Below are positions 30,361 to 39,876 of a DNA stretch of 64,000 bases, one piece after another. The notes below the pieces were generated by a model. It did not search any database, was not told the DNA's origin, and saw only the letters and a list, made by a program, of their open reading frames with translations. The first letter of the stretch is position 1, and each line of letters begins with the position of its first letter. The position numbers and the translations under genes are program-made. The DNA lies in NCBI GenBank assembly GCA_977017575.1, contig CDRNVI010000037.1, positions 310,001-374,000 of the forward strand, read 5' to 3'. The stretch comes from Paramoeba atlantica. Its lineage: Eukaryota; Discosea.

Positions 30361-33300
30361 ATGCAGCTTGAACCTTTTGCCTCCGCGCTCCTAGTCAGTG
30401 AGGAGGGGTTCTACTGTGTTCTGCGTGTCCCACTCGACCCCTCCCGGGTGACCATCTCTACTCCTTTTGCTCTTCCCCAGACACTCCCCTCGCTGCACTA
30501 CACTGCCACCTCCCCGAATTTGCCTTTTACAGAGTCCAGCAAAACGCAAAAAGGACCGACATGGACGTTAGAACTCATTACAGCAGCTCCACCGCGTTTT
30601 TCTCCTGATTACCATCAAGATGTGGATACAAATAAACAAACTGCAAATCTCACTAACCCATCGAAAGTAAACACGGAAGTAAACGCTGAATTTGGTCAAG
30701 ATGTATTGTTATCCAACAAGAGGCACCAACACAACAAAATAAAGACGACTCACTCCAAGGAGGTGGGAGCAGGACTCTCTTCTACTTCTTCTTCCTCCTC
30801 CTCCTCTCTTTCTTCGAAATATGCTGAAAAAGACGAAAAAGAGCATCTCTCCTCCAGCCATCTTTCCTCCTCTCTTTCTTCAAAACGTGCTGAAAAAGAA
30901 GAAAAAGACCATCTCTCCTCCAGCCATCTTTCCTCCTCTCTTTCTTCAAAACGTGCCGAAAAAGACGAAAAAGACCATCTCTCCTCCACTCTTTCCTCCT
31001 CCTCTCCTTCTTCAAAACGTGCTGAAAAAGACGAAAAAGACCATCGCTCCTCCACCCTTTCCTCTTCTCCTTCTTCAAAACGTGCCGAAAAAGACGAAAA
31101 AGACCATCCCTCCTCCCCCCTTTTTTCCTCCTCTCTTTCTTCGAATACTGAAGAAAAACACGAAAAAGGGGATCCCTCCTCCACCTTTTCTTCCCCCCCT
31201 TCCCCCTCCTCCCCCCCTTCCCCCCTCCCCCCCTTCCCCCCCCTCGGCGACGTCCACTCCCGCAACGACTTCCTCACCGGACACCTCTCCCTTGCGAACG
31301 GCCCCCGGCACGTGCAGCTCAAGGCCACCCCGCGCCGGGTCCCCTCCAGCCCCCGACCCCTCGAGACCGACCTGGTCGCCACGCTGCAGCGGCTGATGAA
31401 CGACCCCGGGGTGAACCCGCGGAGGGGGGCGCTGCCGCTGGGGGTGCTGGGGGGACGCGCGCGGCAGGACAACGGTCCGGCCTATGTGGCTGTGCTGTGT
31501 GGGGGGGGGAAGGGGGAGGGGGAGGGGGAGGGGGGGAAGGAAAAGGGGGGGAAGGAAAAGGGCGTCATGGGGGAAGGGGGAGGGGAGGGGAAGGGGAAGA
31601 AAGGGGAAAGGGGGGAAAACGGGGAAAGGGGGGAAAACGGGGAAAGGGGGGAAAAGGGGGAAAACGGGGAGGAGAGGAAGGTTGTGAAAAGAGGGGAAGG
31701 AGGGAGGGTGGAGGAAAAGGAGGGGGGGGAAGGGATACGGGAGGGAGGAACATGTGTGGGGTTGTGCGATGATGAGATGGGCTCGGAGGGAACGTTTGAT
31801 GAAATGGCCTCGCTTTCGGCGCTTGCTTCTTTGCTTCGTTCCCATGATGATATTTTTACGGTTTTTACGCTTTCAAGGAAAGAGATTGCGGCGCGTGGGC
31901 TGCGTGGGGCGGACAGCACAGGGCTGCGTGTTGCTCTCAAAACAGGTGCGAAGCAAGGACAGAGTCTGGAGCTGGATTTAATGCCGGTAGGCGTGCGAGA
32001 AAAGCTGCTAGGTCGTCTCACGGATGTCCTACGCGGCCGTACGCATACGATCCATGAACTTCACCGCGTGGTGTGTTCGATTCAGCACCGTTCCCAGCGT
32101 AAATATTTAAGTCCCATGTTCTCGATGGTGATGAAAGTGTTGCAACGGTATAAAAAACAATATTGGTGGAGTACCGACCCGACAACCCCGATGCGAGTTG
32201 GATTGTTAAGTGGGAGAATGAAGAGCTTCTCTGGGGAGAGCGAAAAAACGGGAATGGGTTCGGAAAGGACGGCACGGACCGGGGAGGTACGGGGAAGGAG
32301 CACCGCACAAAGGCAGGACAGAGAGAGACAGGTAGGAGGACCGAGAAACGAGAAGGAAAGGGTAGAAGATGGTGTCACACAAGAGCAGATTTCTTCAACG
32401 AGACAACGCTCTTTTTCGGGTTTTCCTTCACGCGGACATTTCGTTTCGTCATCGGATGATCGGGAGAAACGGAACACCTCTCTGCACCCTTGGATGAGTT
32501 CATGGGAGTTAAGCGCAGTAGACAAATGCACATCCAGGAAACATAGACGAGGCACCGGAAGAAAGAGCATGGCACCCACTCCGCCTAGGGTTTTCGGTGA
32601 CGTTTTGCAAAAAGATTCCTCCGTCACCAGCACCCTCCCATCTCCCGGGACCACTCTTTTTACCGCGCAGCCCTTCAACGATCAGTTTTCATCCCCCTCT
32701 TCCTCTCCGAATCTACCCTCCACCCCTCCAGGCGTGACTCCAGTCTCTCATTTACCTTTACTCCCCAAGACACGGCCCACAACCTCGGAAACCTCTCCCT
32801 CTCTTCTACCCCACGATAGTGGGCTACTTCCCACAGAGAATTCACTAAATTCTCAAAAAGACTTACAAGGCAACAACAGTTCCTGGGGTTCCATGACGGC
32901 TTTAAATCCCCCTTTTTCTTCTCTGGTCTCCGATGCCCCAATCTGTGATTCTACTCCACATGAGAATCACTCGTTTGCGTCACAACAACCTGAGTTGTGG
33001 CTTTCCAGAGCTTCTGCTCTGGAATCTCAGAATCAAACCAAGAATTCACAAGAATCCCTTTTTTCCGGTTCTACCGAAAAGAACGACCACCCGAGTTTGT
33101 TTCAAAACTGGGGGAATTGGTCCTCTTCGTTCCTACCCTCTCATGAGGCAATTTCTCGGGAAAATGAGAGTGAGTTGCGCCTCCCACGGGAGAGTGAGAT
33201 GCAACGTTTGGGGGGAAAGGTCACAATGCACGCAAACCATGGCGTGTGGGCAGAGAATAACTCTTCCTCTGCTTCGTCCTCTTCTTCTACAATGATTGAA

Positions 33301-33414
33301 AGTTTGTTGGGTCGTCTTGAAACGCTGTTGCACAACCAGCGCCCTCAAGAGCGAGATGGTGCAGAGGTTGTGGATGGCTCCAATCCAGAAGAGGAGTATG
33401 AAACTACATCCTAG
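30361..33414 (+). CDS. Unknown protein with Ser/charged repeats (1017 aa)
   Basis: Not recognised. Residues 1-70 form an ordered N terminus (ALLVSEEGFYCVLRVPLDPS). Residues about 140-285 are tandem repeats of the type SSSLSSKRAEKDEKDH. A second ordered block follows near residues 300-375 (DFLTGHLSLANGPRHVQLKA, TDLVATLQRLMNDPG, AYVAVLCGGG). It is split by a Gly/Glu/Lys low-complexity run (about 376-455), then resumes with LSALASLLRSHDDIFTVFTL and TDVLRGRTHTIHELHRVVCS up to about residue 610. The C-terminal 400 residues are polar and Ser/Pro-rich. The insertion of repeats between short folded blocks resembles the other large proteins in this window. Confidence 0.72.
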   Translation: MQLEPFASALLVSEEGFYCVLRVPLDPSRVTISTPFALPQTLPSLHYTATSPNLPFTESSKTQKGPTWTLELITAAPPRFSPDYHQDVDTNKQTANLTNPSKVNTEVNAEFGQDVLLSNKRHQHNKIKTTHSKEVGAGLSSTSSSSSSSLSSKYAEKDEKEHLSSSHLSSSLSSKRAEKEEKDHLSSSHLSSSLSSKRAEKDEKDHLSSTLSSSSPSSKRAEKDEKDHRSSTLSSSPSSKRAEKDEKDHPSSPLFSSSLSSNTEEKHEKGDPSSTFSSPPSPSSPPSPLPPFPPLGDVHSRNDFLTGHLSLANGPRHVQLKATPRRVPSSPRPLETDLVATLQRLMNDPGVNPRRGALPLGVLGGRARQDNGPAYVAVLCGGGKGEGEGEGGKEKGGKEKGVMGEGGGEGKGKKGERGENGERGENGERGEKGENGEERKVVKRGEGGRVEEKEGGEGIREGGTCVGLCDDEMGSEGTFDEMASLSALASLLRSHDDIFTVFTLSRKEIAARGLRGADSTGLRVALKTGAKQGQSLELDLMPVGVREKLLGRLTDVLRGRTHTIHELHRVVCSIQHRSQRKYLSPMFSMVMKVLQRYKKQYWWSTDPTTPMRVGLLSGRMKSFSGESEKTGMGSERTARTGEVRGRSTAQRQDRERQVGGPRNEKERVEDGVTQEQISSTRQRSFSGFPSRGHFVSSSDDREKRNTSLHPWMSSWELSAVDKCTSRKHRRGTGRKSMAPTPPRVFGDVLQKDSSVTSTLPSPGTTLFTAQPFNDQFSSPSSSPNLPSTPPGVTPVSHLPLLPKTRPTTSETSPSLLPHDSGLLPTENSLNSQKDLQGNNSSWGSMTALNPPFSSLVSDAPICDSTPHENHSFASQQPELWLSRASALESQNQTKNSQESLFSGSTEKNDHPSLFQNWGNWSSSFLPSHEAISRENESELRLPRESEMQRLGGKVTMHANHGVWAENNSSSASSSSSTMIESLLGRLETLLHNQRPQERDGAEVVDGSNPEEEYETTS
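30783..31170 (+). repeat. Coding minisatellite, units about 60-66 bp
   Basis: Six or so units, each with TCTTTCTTCAAAACGTGCTG or a close variant followed by AAAAAGACGAAAAAGACCAT. They encode Ser-run plus Lys/Asp/Glu-run repeats in the 1017-aa protein. Copies 2 and 3 are nearly identical, indicating recent expansion. Confidence 0.8.
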
Positions 33415-33878
33415 TTTAGGTAGCGAGCTACTCTTTTACGTTTGCATTTGTACATGCATTTATATAGAACATGAGATCCCCAAAAAATTGTAAAGAACTT
33501 GAGATCCCCATGATAAGAAAAACTCTTTTACGCTGCATGTTGCGGAGCGTGTTCGTTCCTCTTTTTAAATGCACCCCTTTAAAAAATACAATGGCTAAAA
33601 AATGATGTTGTGCACATAGAAAATCATTTCAAGTTCTTCATCTTTAAACGTTTTTGAGTCCCTCATTTTTTCTTGCCGTAGTGCGAATTGAAAGCAAGTT
33701 GGCAAAAGAATAAAGGGTATTAAAAAGTCTCATAAAATACGTGTATTATCTGATTTATTAGAATAATATATTTCGCGGATTTTTGCTTACATTACATGAA
33801 CAACGGGTCCTGAAACTACCCGTACATAAAGTAACAAATTGCAAGTAACATTTTTTCAGATACGAACTCTATTCCTTT
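33415..33878. other. Spacer before LRR member 9
   Basis: AT-rich, with no gene recognised. The stretch from about 33802 (GGTCCTGAAACTACCCGTACA) to the ATG matches the upstream regions of LRR members 10 and 11, showing that the promoter-proximal DNA was duplicated with the gene. It includes the acceptor-like TTTTTTCAG at 33851-33859. Confidence 0.5.
33851..33859 (+). promoter_or_regulatory. Candidate trans-splice acceptor, conserved in LRR members 9-11
   Basis: TTTTTTCAG, 19 bases before the ATG. The equivalent tract is kept before members 10 (ending 39857) and 11 (ending 42046), each followed by an almost identical short leader ending ATTCCTTTATG. Confidence 0.5.
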
Positions 33879-34547
33879 ATGTTGAGGTTAAACGTTTTAA
33901 CCAGCGAATCCCTGTCGATTCGTAAATCTCGCTTAGGAAGAGTCGGTCTAAATTCTCAACCTGACGAAATTATGCTATTGATGTTCATACAAGAAATTGA
34001 AACTCATCATCGCAGTTGGAAATCTTCCTGTTCACCATGTAAATGGAGTGGGGTTGTCTGTAATCCCGAAGGGAATGTGCGCTCCATATATTGGAATAAC
34101 CACAATTTACGAGGATGCAATTTACGTTGGAGACACCTTCCTCAACAATTGGCATATCTAGACTTGTCGTCTAACAAACTAAGCGGTCCTGTATCACTCG
34201 ATGAATTCCCACGGGACATGCAGACAATAAGCTTATGCGACAATAAATTTACAGGGAACTTAAAGTTTTCTGAGTGCCCTCCAATGTTAAGATCGCTGTA
34301 TTTGCACGACAACAAGTTTCAAGGCATTGTAAATCTTCAAGACCTATCCGAGCGCGTACGTTGCATTAGCCTCTCAGGGAATTCAGGTCTTTACGGATGG
34401 TATGATTCAAAAAGGTTACCCGAGGATCTCAATGTCTTTTTGCTAGACGGCACATATATATTTGAAAAGCCTTCATCTTGGCAATATTTAACTTTAGTCT
34501 GTGCAATGGGTGCACTTGCTGGAGTCACTACACTATTACGTTTATGA
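33879..34547 (+). CDS. LRR family member 9 (222 aa, paralogue of 10 and 11)
   Basis: N terminus MLRLNVLTSESLSIRKSRLG (basic, few acids), then GRVGLNSQPDEIML, then the cap PCKWSGVVC. Four LRRs follow: LAYLDLSSNKLSGPV, MQTISLCDNKFTGNL, LRSLYLHDNKFQGIV, VRCISLSGNSGLYGWY. The C terminus, WQYLTLVCAMGALAGVTTLL, is hydrophobic and could be a membrane anchor or GPI signal. Differences from members 10 and 11 fall mainly in the LRR segment at positions expected to face the concave surface (QT versus RA, HD versus DG, NLQDLSERVRC versus YIHDLSEHLCR). Confidence 0.93.
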   Translation: MLRLNVLTSESLSIRKSRLGRVGLNSQPDEIMLLMFIQEIETHHRSWKSSCSPCKWSGVVCNPEGNVRSIYWNNHNLRGCNLRWRHLPQQLAYLDLSSNKLSGPVSLDEFPRDMQTISLCDNKFTGNLKFSECPPMLRSLYLHDNKFQGIVNLQDLSERVRCISLSGNSGLYGWYDSKRLPEDLNVFLLDGTYIFEKPSSWQYLTLVCAMGALAGVTTLLRL

Positions 34548-34992
34548 CTCCATTCGTAATCGGCCACTGTACCCTCCCAGTAAGAGATATTTGGGGTACG
34601 TCTCTACTTCGTTGAATATTCAACGAACGGGATTTTAATTTTTTTTCGAGCGAGCGTTCGATTTTTTTAACATTTTAAATTGTCTCAACGGAGCAACAAA
34701 GGTAGCGCGTGGTACTAGAAACTCTTTTTCGGCAAGTCGATCTCATGTAGATTTTTGTTGTTGTTGTTTAACCCGTTTGGAGATTCCTGTGAACGAATGT
34801 GAAACGCACGGATGAAACATGGTGTTAGATACGTCGTGTATTATTAGAAAATATAAACGGGGGACCGGGAAAACATACCTGTAACACGATAACATACCGG
34901 GGGGTATGTTATCGTGAACAGGGGTGGATAACATACCCCCCCTCTGGATTTTGGAGTTGGGGGGACAATTTTTCTTAATTGAGACTTTTTTA

Positions 34993-36796
34993 CATATGAG
35001 GGGCTGCGGGTGGGGATTCGGTGCGGTCTCGGTGCGGCGTACGCACTTATCTCAGTGCAAGAACAGAAAGTGTGGAATGGGTAGGGGGTGGGGGCAGGGG
35101 CGTAGAAGGCGAAGGCGAGGCTACATGAATCCGGACATTGTTGAAGAGGAAATATTAACAAATATTTACAAATATTAACAAATCTGTACAGTTAGTAACA
35201 AATCTACTAAAAGGAATATACGCGTGAGTTTACCAAAGAAAGGGGTAACCCTGATACACTCATTTATAACTACAAATTAATCACGAGCCTTGAACGTAAA
35301 TCTTTTTCTTTTTGGTGTACACCCCCTAGTCCCACCGGAAGCCTACCCCCTCCCCCCGCCCATAAGTAAATATAATTACGTAGCACACTTACCGGTCGAG
35401 CAGAAAATTTGGTCCACTTTTATTTGGCCCCAACAAATTTGGTCCACATAAATTTTGGTCCGACTTTATTTTTCCTTCCGCGGCTGTCCAAAATACTTTT
35501 TGACTTTATTGTCAGTCGTTTTCAAAGTTTACTAAATTTAGAACTCCTCATTAGAAATTTTTGCTTCTTTCAATCGACACTTCTTTTTTTAGTCTTCGTG
35601 TAATGTCTCAGTCTGTTGAATGGGTGCAGAAAATCTTTGATCAAGAGATTTACTCTACGCATGTAGGGTCATCACTATAACACATATAGTGAGGCAGAAG
35701 TTATAGCAATTTGTGAATTGTGTGTGACACGAAAGGTTGCTAGTATTGTGAGCTACTGGAATAGCACACAAAGCAAAAACAAACTAAAAGTACGGTCCTT
35801 CATTTTCTGGAAAACGAAAAATCTAATAACGATATCAAGCCTCGAGGGAGGCCAGGAAAATATATCTTTTTTGTTTCAATGCACGAAAAATTTGGCCCCA
35901 ATAATTTTGGTCCACATAAATATTGGTCCGACTTTTTTTGCGAGCTCGAAGGACCAAATTAAAAAAATGTCAAATTTTTTGCTCGACCGGCATTTGATTT
36001 TTTAGGCTCATAGGCAACGCCATCTATATTTTCCCTAAGCCACTCTCTGCGGCTTTCGATACCATCAACTACACCGCACCCTTTACTACATAAACACTCA
36101 CCTTCATCGCTTGTAGATTTCGGTTAAAGTAAAGCAAAATTCGCCTTTTTTGCAAAAAAAAATGCTTTACACCCTATCTAGAAATCTACCCTTGCATTTC
36201 TTAATACAGTGCCACACACTATCCTCTAATTCCATTTCTTTTGGTGATGAGTGTGTCCTTTTTCCACAGAAAACCCTTCTCGTGACAAGCCCATGGCATT
36301 GAAGCCACTGCTCGCACTATGCTTCCGTCCGGCGTGATATACGGATGAGGGTGAACTTTCTTCGACAAGCGAACCCCCGACACCCCTGGCATACCATAGA
36401 AAATAACGGAAAAAGGGTATACAATAGTCATATACAATATTATGTACGTAGATAATGTCCTTTTGTCGAAAGGAAAAATGTCAAGCTAAAAAGTCATAAG
36501 AAAAGCGAATTTTCCTTTACTTTCACCTAGATTTCAAACTTAAATTTATAATCGAATCGAAATCATACTGCGGCTGAGTGGGAAACGAACCGAACTATTG
36601 TTAGTAGAAAGGATGAAAATGATTCAGACAAAGAAACAAAGGAAAATATAGCTAGAAGCGTACACCGAATCGGAAATTCCACATAAAAATAATAAACAAA
36701 TGTAAACTTTTTACTCTTTTTATATCTCTCCCCACCGAAAATACTAACCGCGGTCTCGGTGCGGTCTCGGTGGAAGTACCCGCAGCCCCTCATGTG
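34993..36796. mobile_element. 1.8-kb TIR element, CATATGAGGGGCTGCGGGT ends
   Basis: CATATGAGGGGCTGCGGGT at the left is matched by ACCCGCAGCCCCTCATGTG at the right (one mismatch), with TA outside both (34991-34992, 36797-36798). Both ends also carry CGGTGCGGTCTCGGTG, in direct orientation. No intact transposase is visible inside. It contains a further inverted-repeat element at 35392-35990. TA duplication suggests Tc1/mariner-type mobilisation. Confidence 0.65.
35392..35990. mobile_element. 0.6-kb inverted-repeat element, CCGGTCGAGCA ends
   Basis: CCGGTCGAGCAGAAAATTTG at the left and its near complement at 35970-35990 form the ends. Near each end lies a directly repeated block containing TTTGGTCCACATAAAT and TTGGTCCGACTTT (about 35420-35472 and 35888-35938). 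No clear target duplication and no intact ORF. Confidence 0.55.
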
Positions 36797-36868
36797 TAGT
36801 ACTGATCATTTTTTTGTTTTCTTATCAACATGAGCATTCAAGTACAGAGTTGCACACAAGTTAACATA

Positions 36869-37972
36869 CTGTGCGCCCCCCACTTATTTGTCGTAGTCCC
36901 CCCCCCACTTAATTGTCCTTTTTGACGAGACTGGGCAGTAGTTTGGGGGGGGGAGCAATTTTTCCCTACGAACCTCATACATACAGTGTATCAGAACCCG
37001 ATGTCAGTAAGTAGTATTGTTTGTATATACTTTCTACTTCAAGTTTTTCATATCACAATACCTAGCTATGTTTTTTTTCTTTGAAACTTAGTCCACCTCT
37101 TCCACAGAGTTTTGACGCGTCTGTGGCAGTATAAAGAGTTACTCCTGTTGTGCGCGGTTCGCTGGCTTGGTTCCAGGTTCGGTCTATGGCCAATCGGAAA
37201 ATATCCGATTTTCCAGTGTTCCATTGCAAGAGAAGTACGCTAGATAATCTTGAATCCCAATTATGGGCATGCGCCTGACTTGTACATTCGAAGAGGAGTT
37301 CCAGAGCATAATCAACTTCATACAGCGGTTTGCGTGCGATTCTGAGTACCCAAAGGAGCCGTGCAATCCAGCGTACTGCCGTACGAACAGTAAAGTCATC
37401 ATAAGTAGACTTTGGTGTCACCCACGATGAGACCGTTTCACTACGAACTCGCCAAAAAAGAATGTCCTTCTTCCATTCGTATTCAACTCCCAAAAAAATG
37501 GCCTTCAGACTTTCGCAGAATGGTTTTGGTTCTTTCCAGTACGCCTGTAAAATTTTGGAATCCTCCCTGCGAACAACCATTCCCCACCACCACCACTCCC
37601 TTCTTCCCTCACTGCGAACAGTCATTTCCCACCACCATCCCGGTCGTCTCGCCCATGCCGCCTTGATGCTTGGGTTACAATATGGCCTCCTGCCCCACGA
37701 GTCGGTGCTCTATCAAACCCCATACCTTATAGCGGTTTGACAAAAGAAACTACTACTACTATAAACTTTACTAGTACAGGAAAGGTAGAAAAACTACTCA
37801 TACGATAAAGATACCGTTTCTGTAAAGCCAACTTTATCCGAACGCTTTGGAGATTCCGAAAATAATGAAAAAAGTTTGGGACTTTTGTTTCATCTAACCA
37901 AATAAATTGACCCCCCCACTTAATTGTCCTTTTTTTGAAAACGTGGTGACAAATAAGTAGGGGGGGGCACAG
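36869..37972. mobile_element. 1.1-kb TIR element, CTGTGC(C)n ends
   Basis: CTGTGCGCCCCCCACTTATT at the left is matched inverted at the right (GACAAATAAGTAGGGGGGGGCACAG, one indel), with TA outside both. Each end also has CACTTAATTGTCCTTTTT in direct orientation. It carries a minus-strand reverse-transcriptase/RNase H fragment (37062-37625), which is unexpected in a TA-flanked element and may be captured DNA. Confidence 0.65.
37062..37625 (-). pseudogene. Reverse transcriptase thumb / RNase H fragment
   Basis: The translation shows, in order, a motif like the end of the RT palm (SLKAIFLGVEYEWKKDILFW; FLG is the typical core), a helical thumb with VRTAVRWIARLLWVLRIARK and PLYEVDYALELL, and the start of RNase H, YTATDASKLCGRGG, where TDAS holds the first catalytic Asp. 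The order fits DIRS/VIPER-like or Ty3-like retroelements. The N-terminal catalytic palm (YxDD) and the remainder of RNase H are missing, so this is a dead fragment. No known family is proven. Confidence 0.5.
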
Positions 37973-38289
37973 TACCTGTAACAGCATAACATACCTGTAA
38001 CAGCATAACATACCTGTAACAGCATAACATACCTGTAACACGATAACATACCGGTGGGTATGTTATCCTGTAACACCGTTTAGGTGCAAGATTTTTTGGG
38101 AAAAACAAAGTTTTGTTATTTAAGGGATAACACTTGTTTTGGTAACTTGCATTTAAAAAATCATTTGAAAGTAAATATATAATATAGCGCGCGTAGAATA
38201 ATACATACCTGGTCTGTACCTGGAGATGTACCCCAAGGCTTTACACGATACCGAGTAAAACCACCGAAAAACTCAGTTCGACCAAAGTA

Positions 38290-39057
38290 CACCCCTGGGC
38301 AGCTTCATTTACCCCCCCACAGGTCTTGTATTTTGTTCGATTTCGGAAATATTTGGTATGGGACTGTTTTTCGCTCCGATCGTCTCGAATCCGCGGTCGT
38401 TTTCACTCGAGCGACCTTGATTTGCTCCGAGACCTTAAAATTTTTGTCCAAAAAGTCAATTTTTTTTGCCCACCCTAGAAAAATCTACTTTTTTTCGGGT
38501 TTTTCCTCAATGGTCAAACGGTATCGGGCTTCTTCCCTCCCGAATCAGCGTATTTCACCAGAAAGGCGAACTCTCATCATAGCACGCTACAAGGAACTAA
38601 AATCCCTACGTGCTGTAGCTAATGAGCTCAAAATCTCCAGGAATGGAGTAAGATATTGGGTGCGGCACTTTGAAAAGATGTTTTATCAGGAGTACATGTC
38701 GATAAATTAAGAAATCTATTTAAAGACTTCCGCAAACGACTTAAATTGGTGGTAGAAAAGAAAGGTGATCACATTGGTTATTGAATACGTATTCAGCGTC
38801 TTTTTTGCGTTCTCTAAGCGTGATTTACATTTTTAAAAACGTAAAAAATTATTTAAAAGCAAGAAAAAAATTCAAAAAAAAAAGTGTACACCCTCAAAAA
38901 TTGTCTAGTCATTTTAGTAAAAAAAATATTATTCCAATCATGAAAAGGACCGCGGATTCGAGACGATCGCAGCGAAAAACAGTCCCATACCAAATATTTC
39001 CGAAATCGAACAAAATGCAAGACCTGTAGGGGGGGTAAATGAAGCTGCCCAGGGGTG
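38290..39057 (+). mobile_element. Tc1/mariner-like element with 110-bp TIRs
   Basis: About 110 bp at each end are inverted copies with very few differences, beginning CACCCCTGGGCAGCTTCATT. TA lies directly outside (38288-38289 and 39058-39059). Between the TIRs is a short ORF with a helix-turn-helix, the usual N-terminal part of a mariner transposase, but no DDE catalytic domain. The near-perfect TIRs suggest recent movement by a transposase supplied elsewhere. Confidence 0.82.
38510..38710 (+). CDS. Truncated transposase, HTH domain only (66 aa)
   Basis: MVKRYRASSLPNQRISPERR then TLIIARYKELKSLRAVANEL and KISRNGVRYWVRHFEKMF: a helix-turn-helix of the kind at the N terminus of Tc1/mariner transposases (A.. 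ELKISRNGVRYW as the recognition helix). The frame stops before any catalytic domain. The ATG at 38510 is the first in frame; upstream sequence is TIR. It could still bind TIRs and act as a repressor, which is speculation. Confidence 0.6.
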   Translation: MVKRYRASSLPNQRISPERRTLIIARYKELKSLRAVANELKISRNGVRYWVRHFEKMFYQEYMSIN

Positions 39058-39261
39058 TATAAAAAAACGTTGCTGTGGACGTAGCTCGGAAAGGTGGGGG
39101 TCGCTAAACCCCAACATTGTGAGATCACGAAAGTATACTGTATATCTAACAATGTCCCTGACCTATAATGTACAAAACACTATGCACAAACGGATCTATA
39201 TACATGTATAAAAGGAGTTAAAAATGAAAAAGAATAGACCAGGTATGACACGCAATTTTTT

Positions 39262-39576
39262 TTACTCTTCCTCACTGGAAAGAGTTTCTTGGCTAGCTTC
39301 AGAAAAGCTGCAGAAACTATCGCTGAGATCATTCATGATTTCAATGTCCTCGCATCCGTAGAAATCGCGGATGCACTCAAGTATATTAATAAAACGCACC
39401 TGCCGTGCTTCTTTGCGCTCTGATTTCCCATACCCGTACTTTACGCATTTCAAGGCCGCATTGCGGCGCAGATCCATTGAAGACATACCATAATTGTAGT
39501 GTTGTTGCTTTATCCAATGTTTGATTGTCCGGTGCGCAGCCTCCGCATGGTTTGTATGATGCCCTTTTAGGGTCAC
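39262..39576 (-). pseudogene. Transposase C-terminal-like fragment
   Basis: The frame has no ATG at its 5' limit, so it is a fragment. It reads GHHTNHAEAAHRTIKHWIKQ, resembling the last catalytic segment of RNase H-fold transposases (N..E....K), then a basic stretch and an acidic tail (SDSFCSFSEASQETLSSEEE). It lies near the right end of the 5.1-kb element and may be its own transposase remnant. Confidence 0.4.
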
Positions 39577-39590
39577 GAATTCTTTCTCCA

Positions 39591-39665
39591 GAAGTGAGCT
39601 TCGCTCACAGTTGGGCCTTGCTCTCAGACGGGGGCTTTTGCCTCCAGAAGTGGGCTTCGCTGGCA
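39591..39665. repeat. GGGCTTCGCTCACAG repeats, second site
   Basis: GAGCTTCGCTCACAGTTGGG, then GGGGGCTTTTGCCTCCAGAA, then GTGGGCTTCGCTGGCAG: the same motifs as at 16171-16315, 23 kb away. Confidence 0.6.
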
Positions 39666-39876
39666 GAATCCTAGAAAATTTCGGTGAAAAAAAATCAAAA
39701 CCCGTTCGTTGAATCGTTCAACGAAGTAGAGACATAGCCGATATTTGGCCTTTTTCGCTAAAAAACGATTCCCTTGTGATGGGGGACTATGGTATTTCAT
39801 TGCCAAAGGTCTTGAAACCACCCAAAGCAACAAATTACAAGTAACATTTTTTTTCAGTTTCAAACTCTATTCCTTT

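Larger units (their letters stand above)
34856..38080. mobile_element. Possible long relative of the AACGGGG MITE
   Basis: Left end AACGGGGGACCGGG and right end complement AACGGTG are flanked by TA. Both ends carry the hairpin GATAACATACCGG.GGGTAT and the direct motif CATACCTGTAACA, which is present three times in tandem at 37974-38040. This matches the terminal vocabulary of 5342-5707. The terminal match itself is short, so the boundaries are uncertain. Confidence 0.4.
34599..39734. mobile_element. 5.1-kb composite TIR element with nested insertions
   Basis: GTCTCTACTTCGTTGAA at 34600 is matched inverted at 39717-39733, and the similarity continues for nearly 50 bp (to a T run). Outside lie TA on both sides, with the first element base differing (C left, T right). 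A minus-strand transposase-like fragment (39262-39576) is near the right end. Between the ends lie at least four other TIR elements. The whole block separates LRR members 9 and 10. Confidence 0.5.

Noticed and set aside
30750-31845. Antisense ORFs opposite the 1017-aa gene and opposite LRR member 5 (18286-19714)
   Set aside because: They mirror Ser-, Glu- and Gly-rich coding repeats and have no independent support.
36219-36437. 72-codon minus-strand ORF
   Set aside because: It has some globular character, but no motif I can name and no support beyond being open; it lies inside a TIR element.
39745-39876. 44-residue N-terminal extension of LRR member 10
   Set aside because: It runs through the conserved acceptor-like T tract, and the ATG at 39877 matches members 9 and 11.
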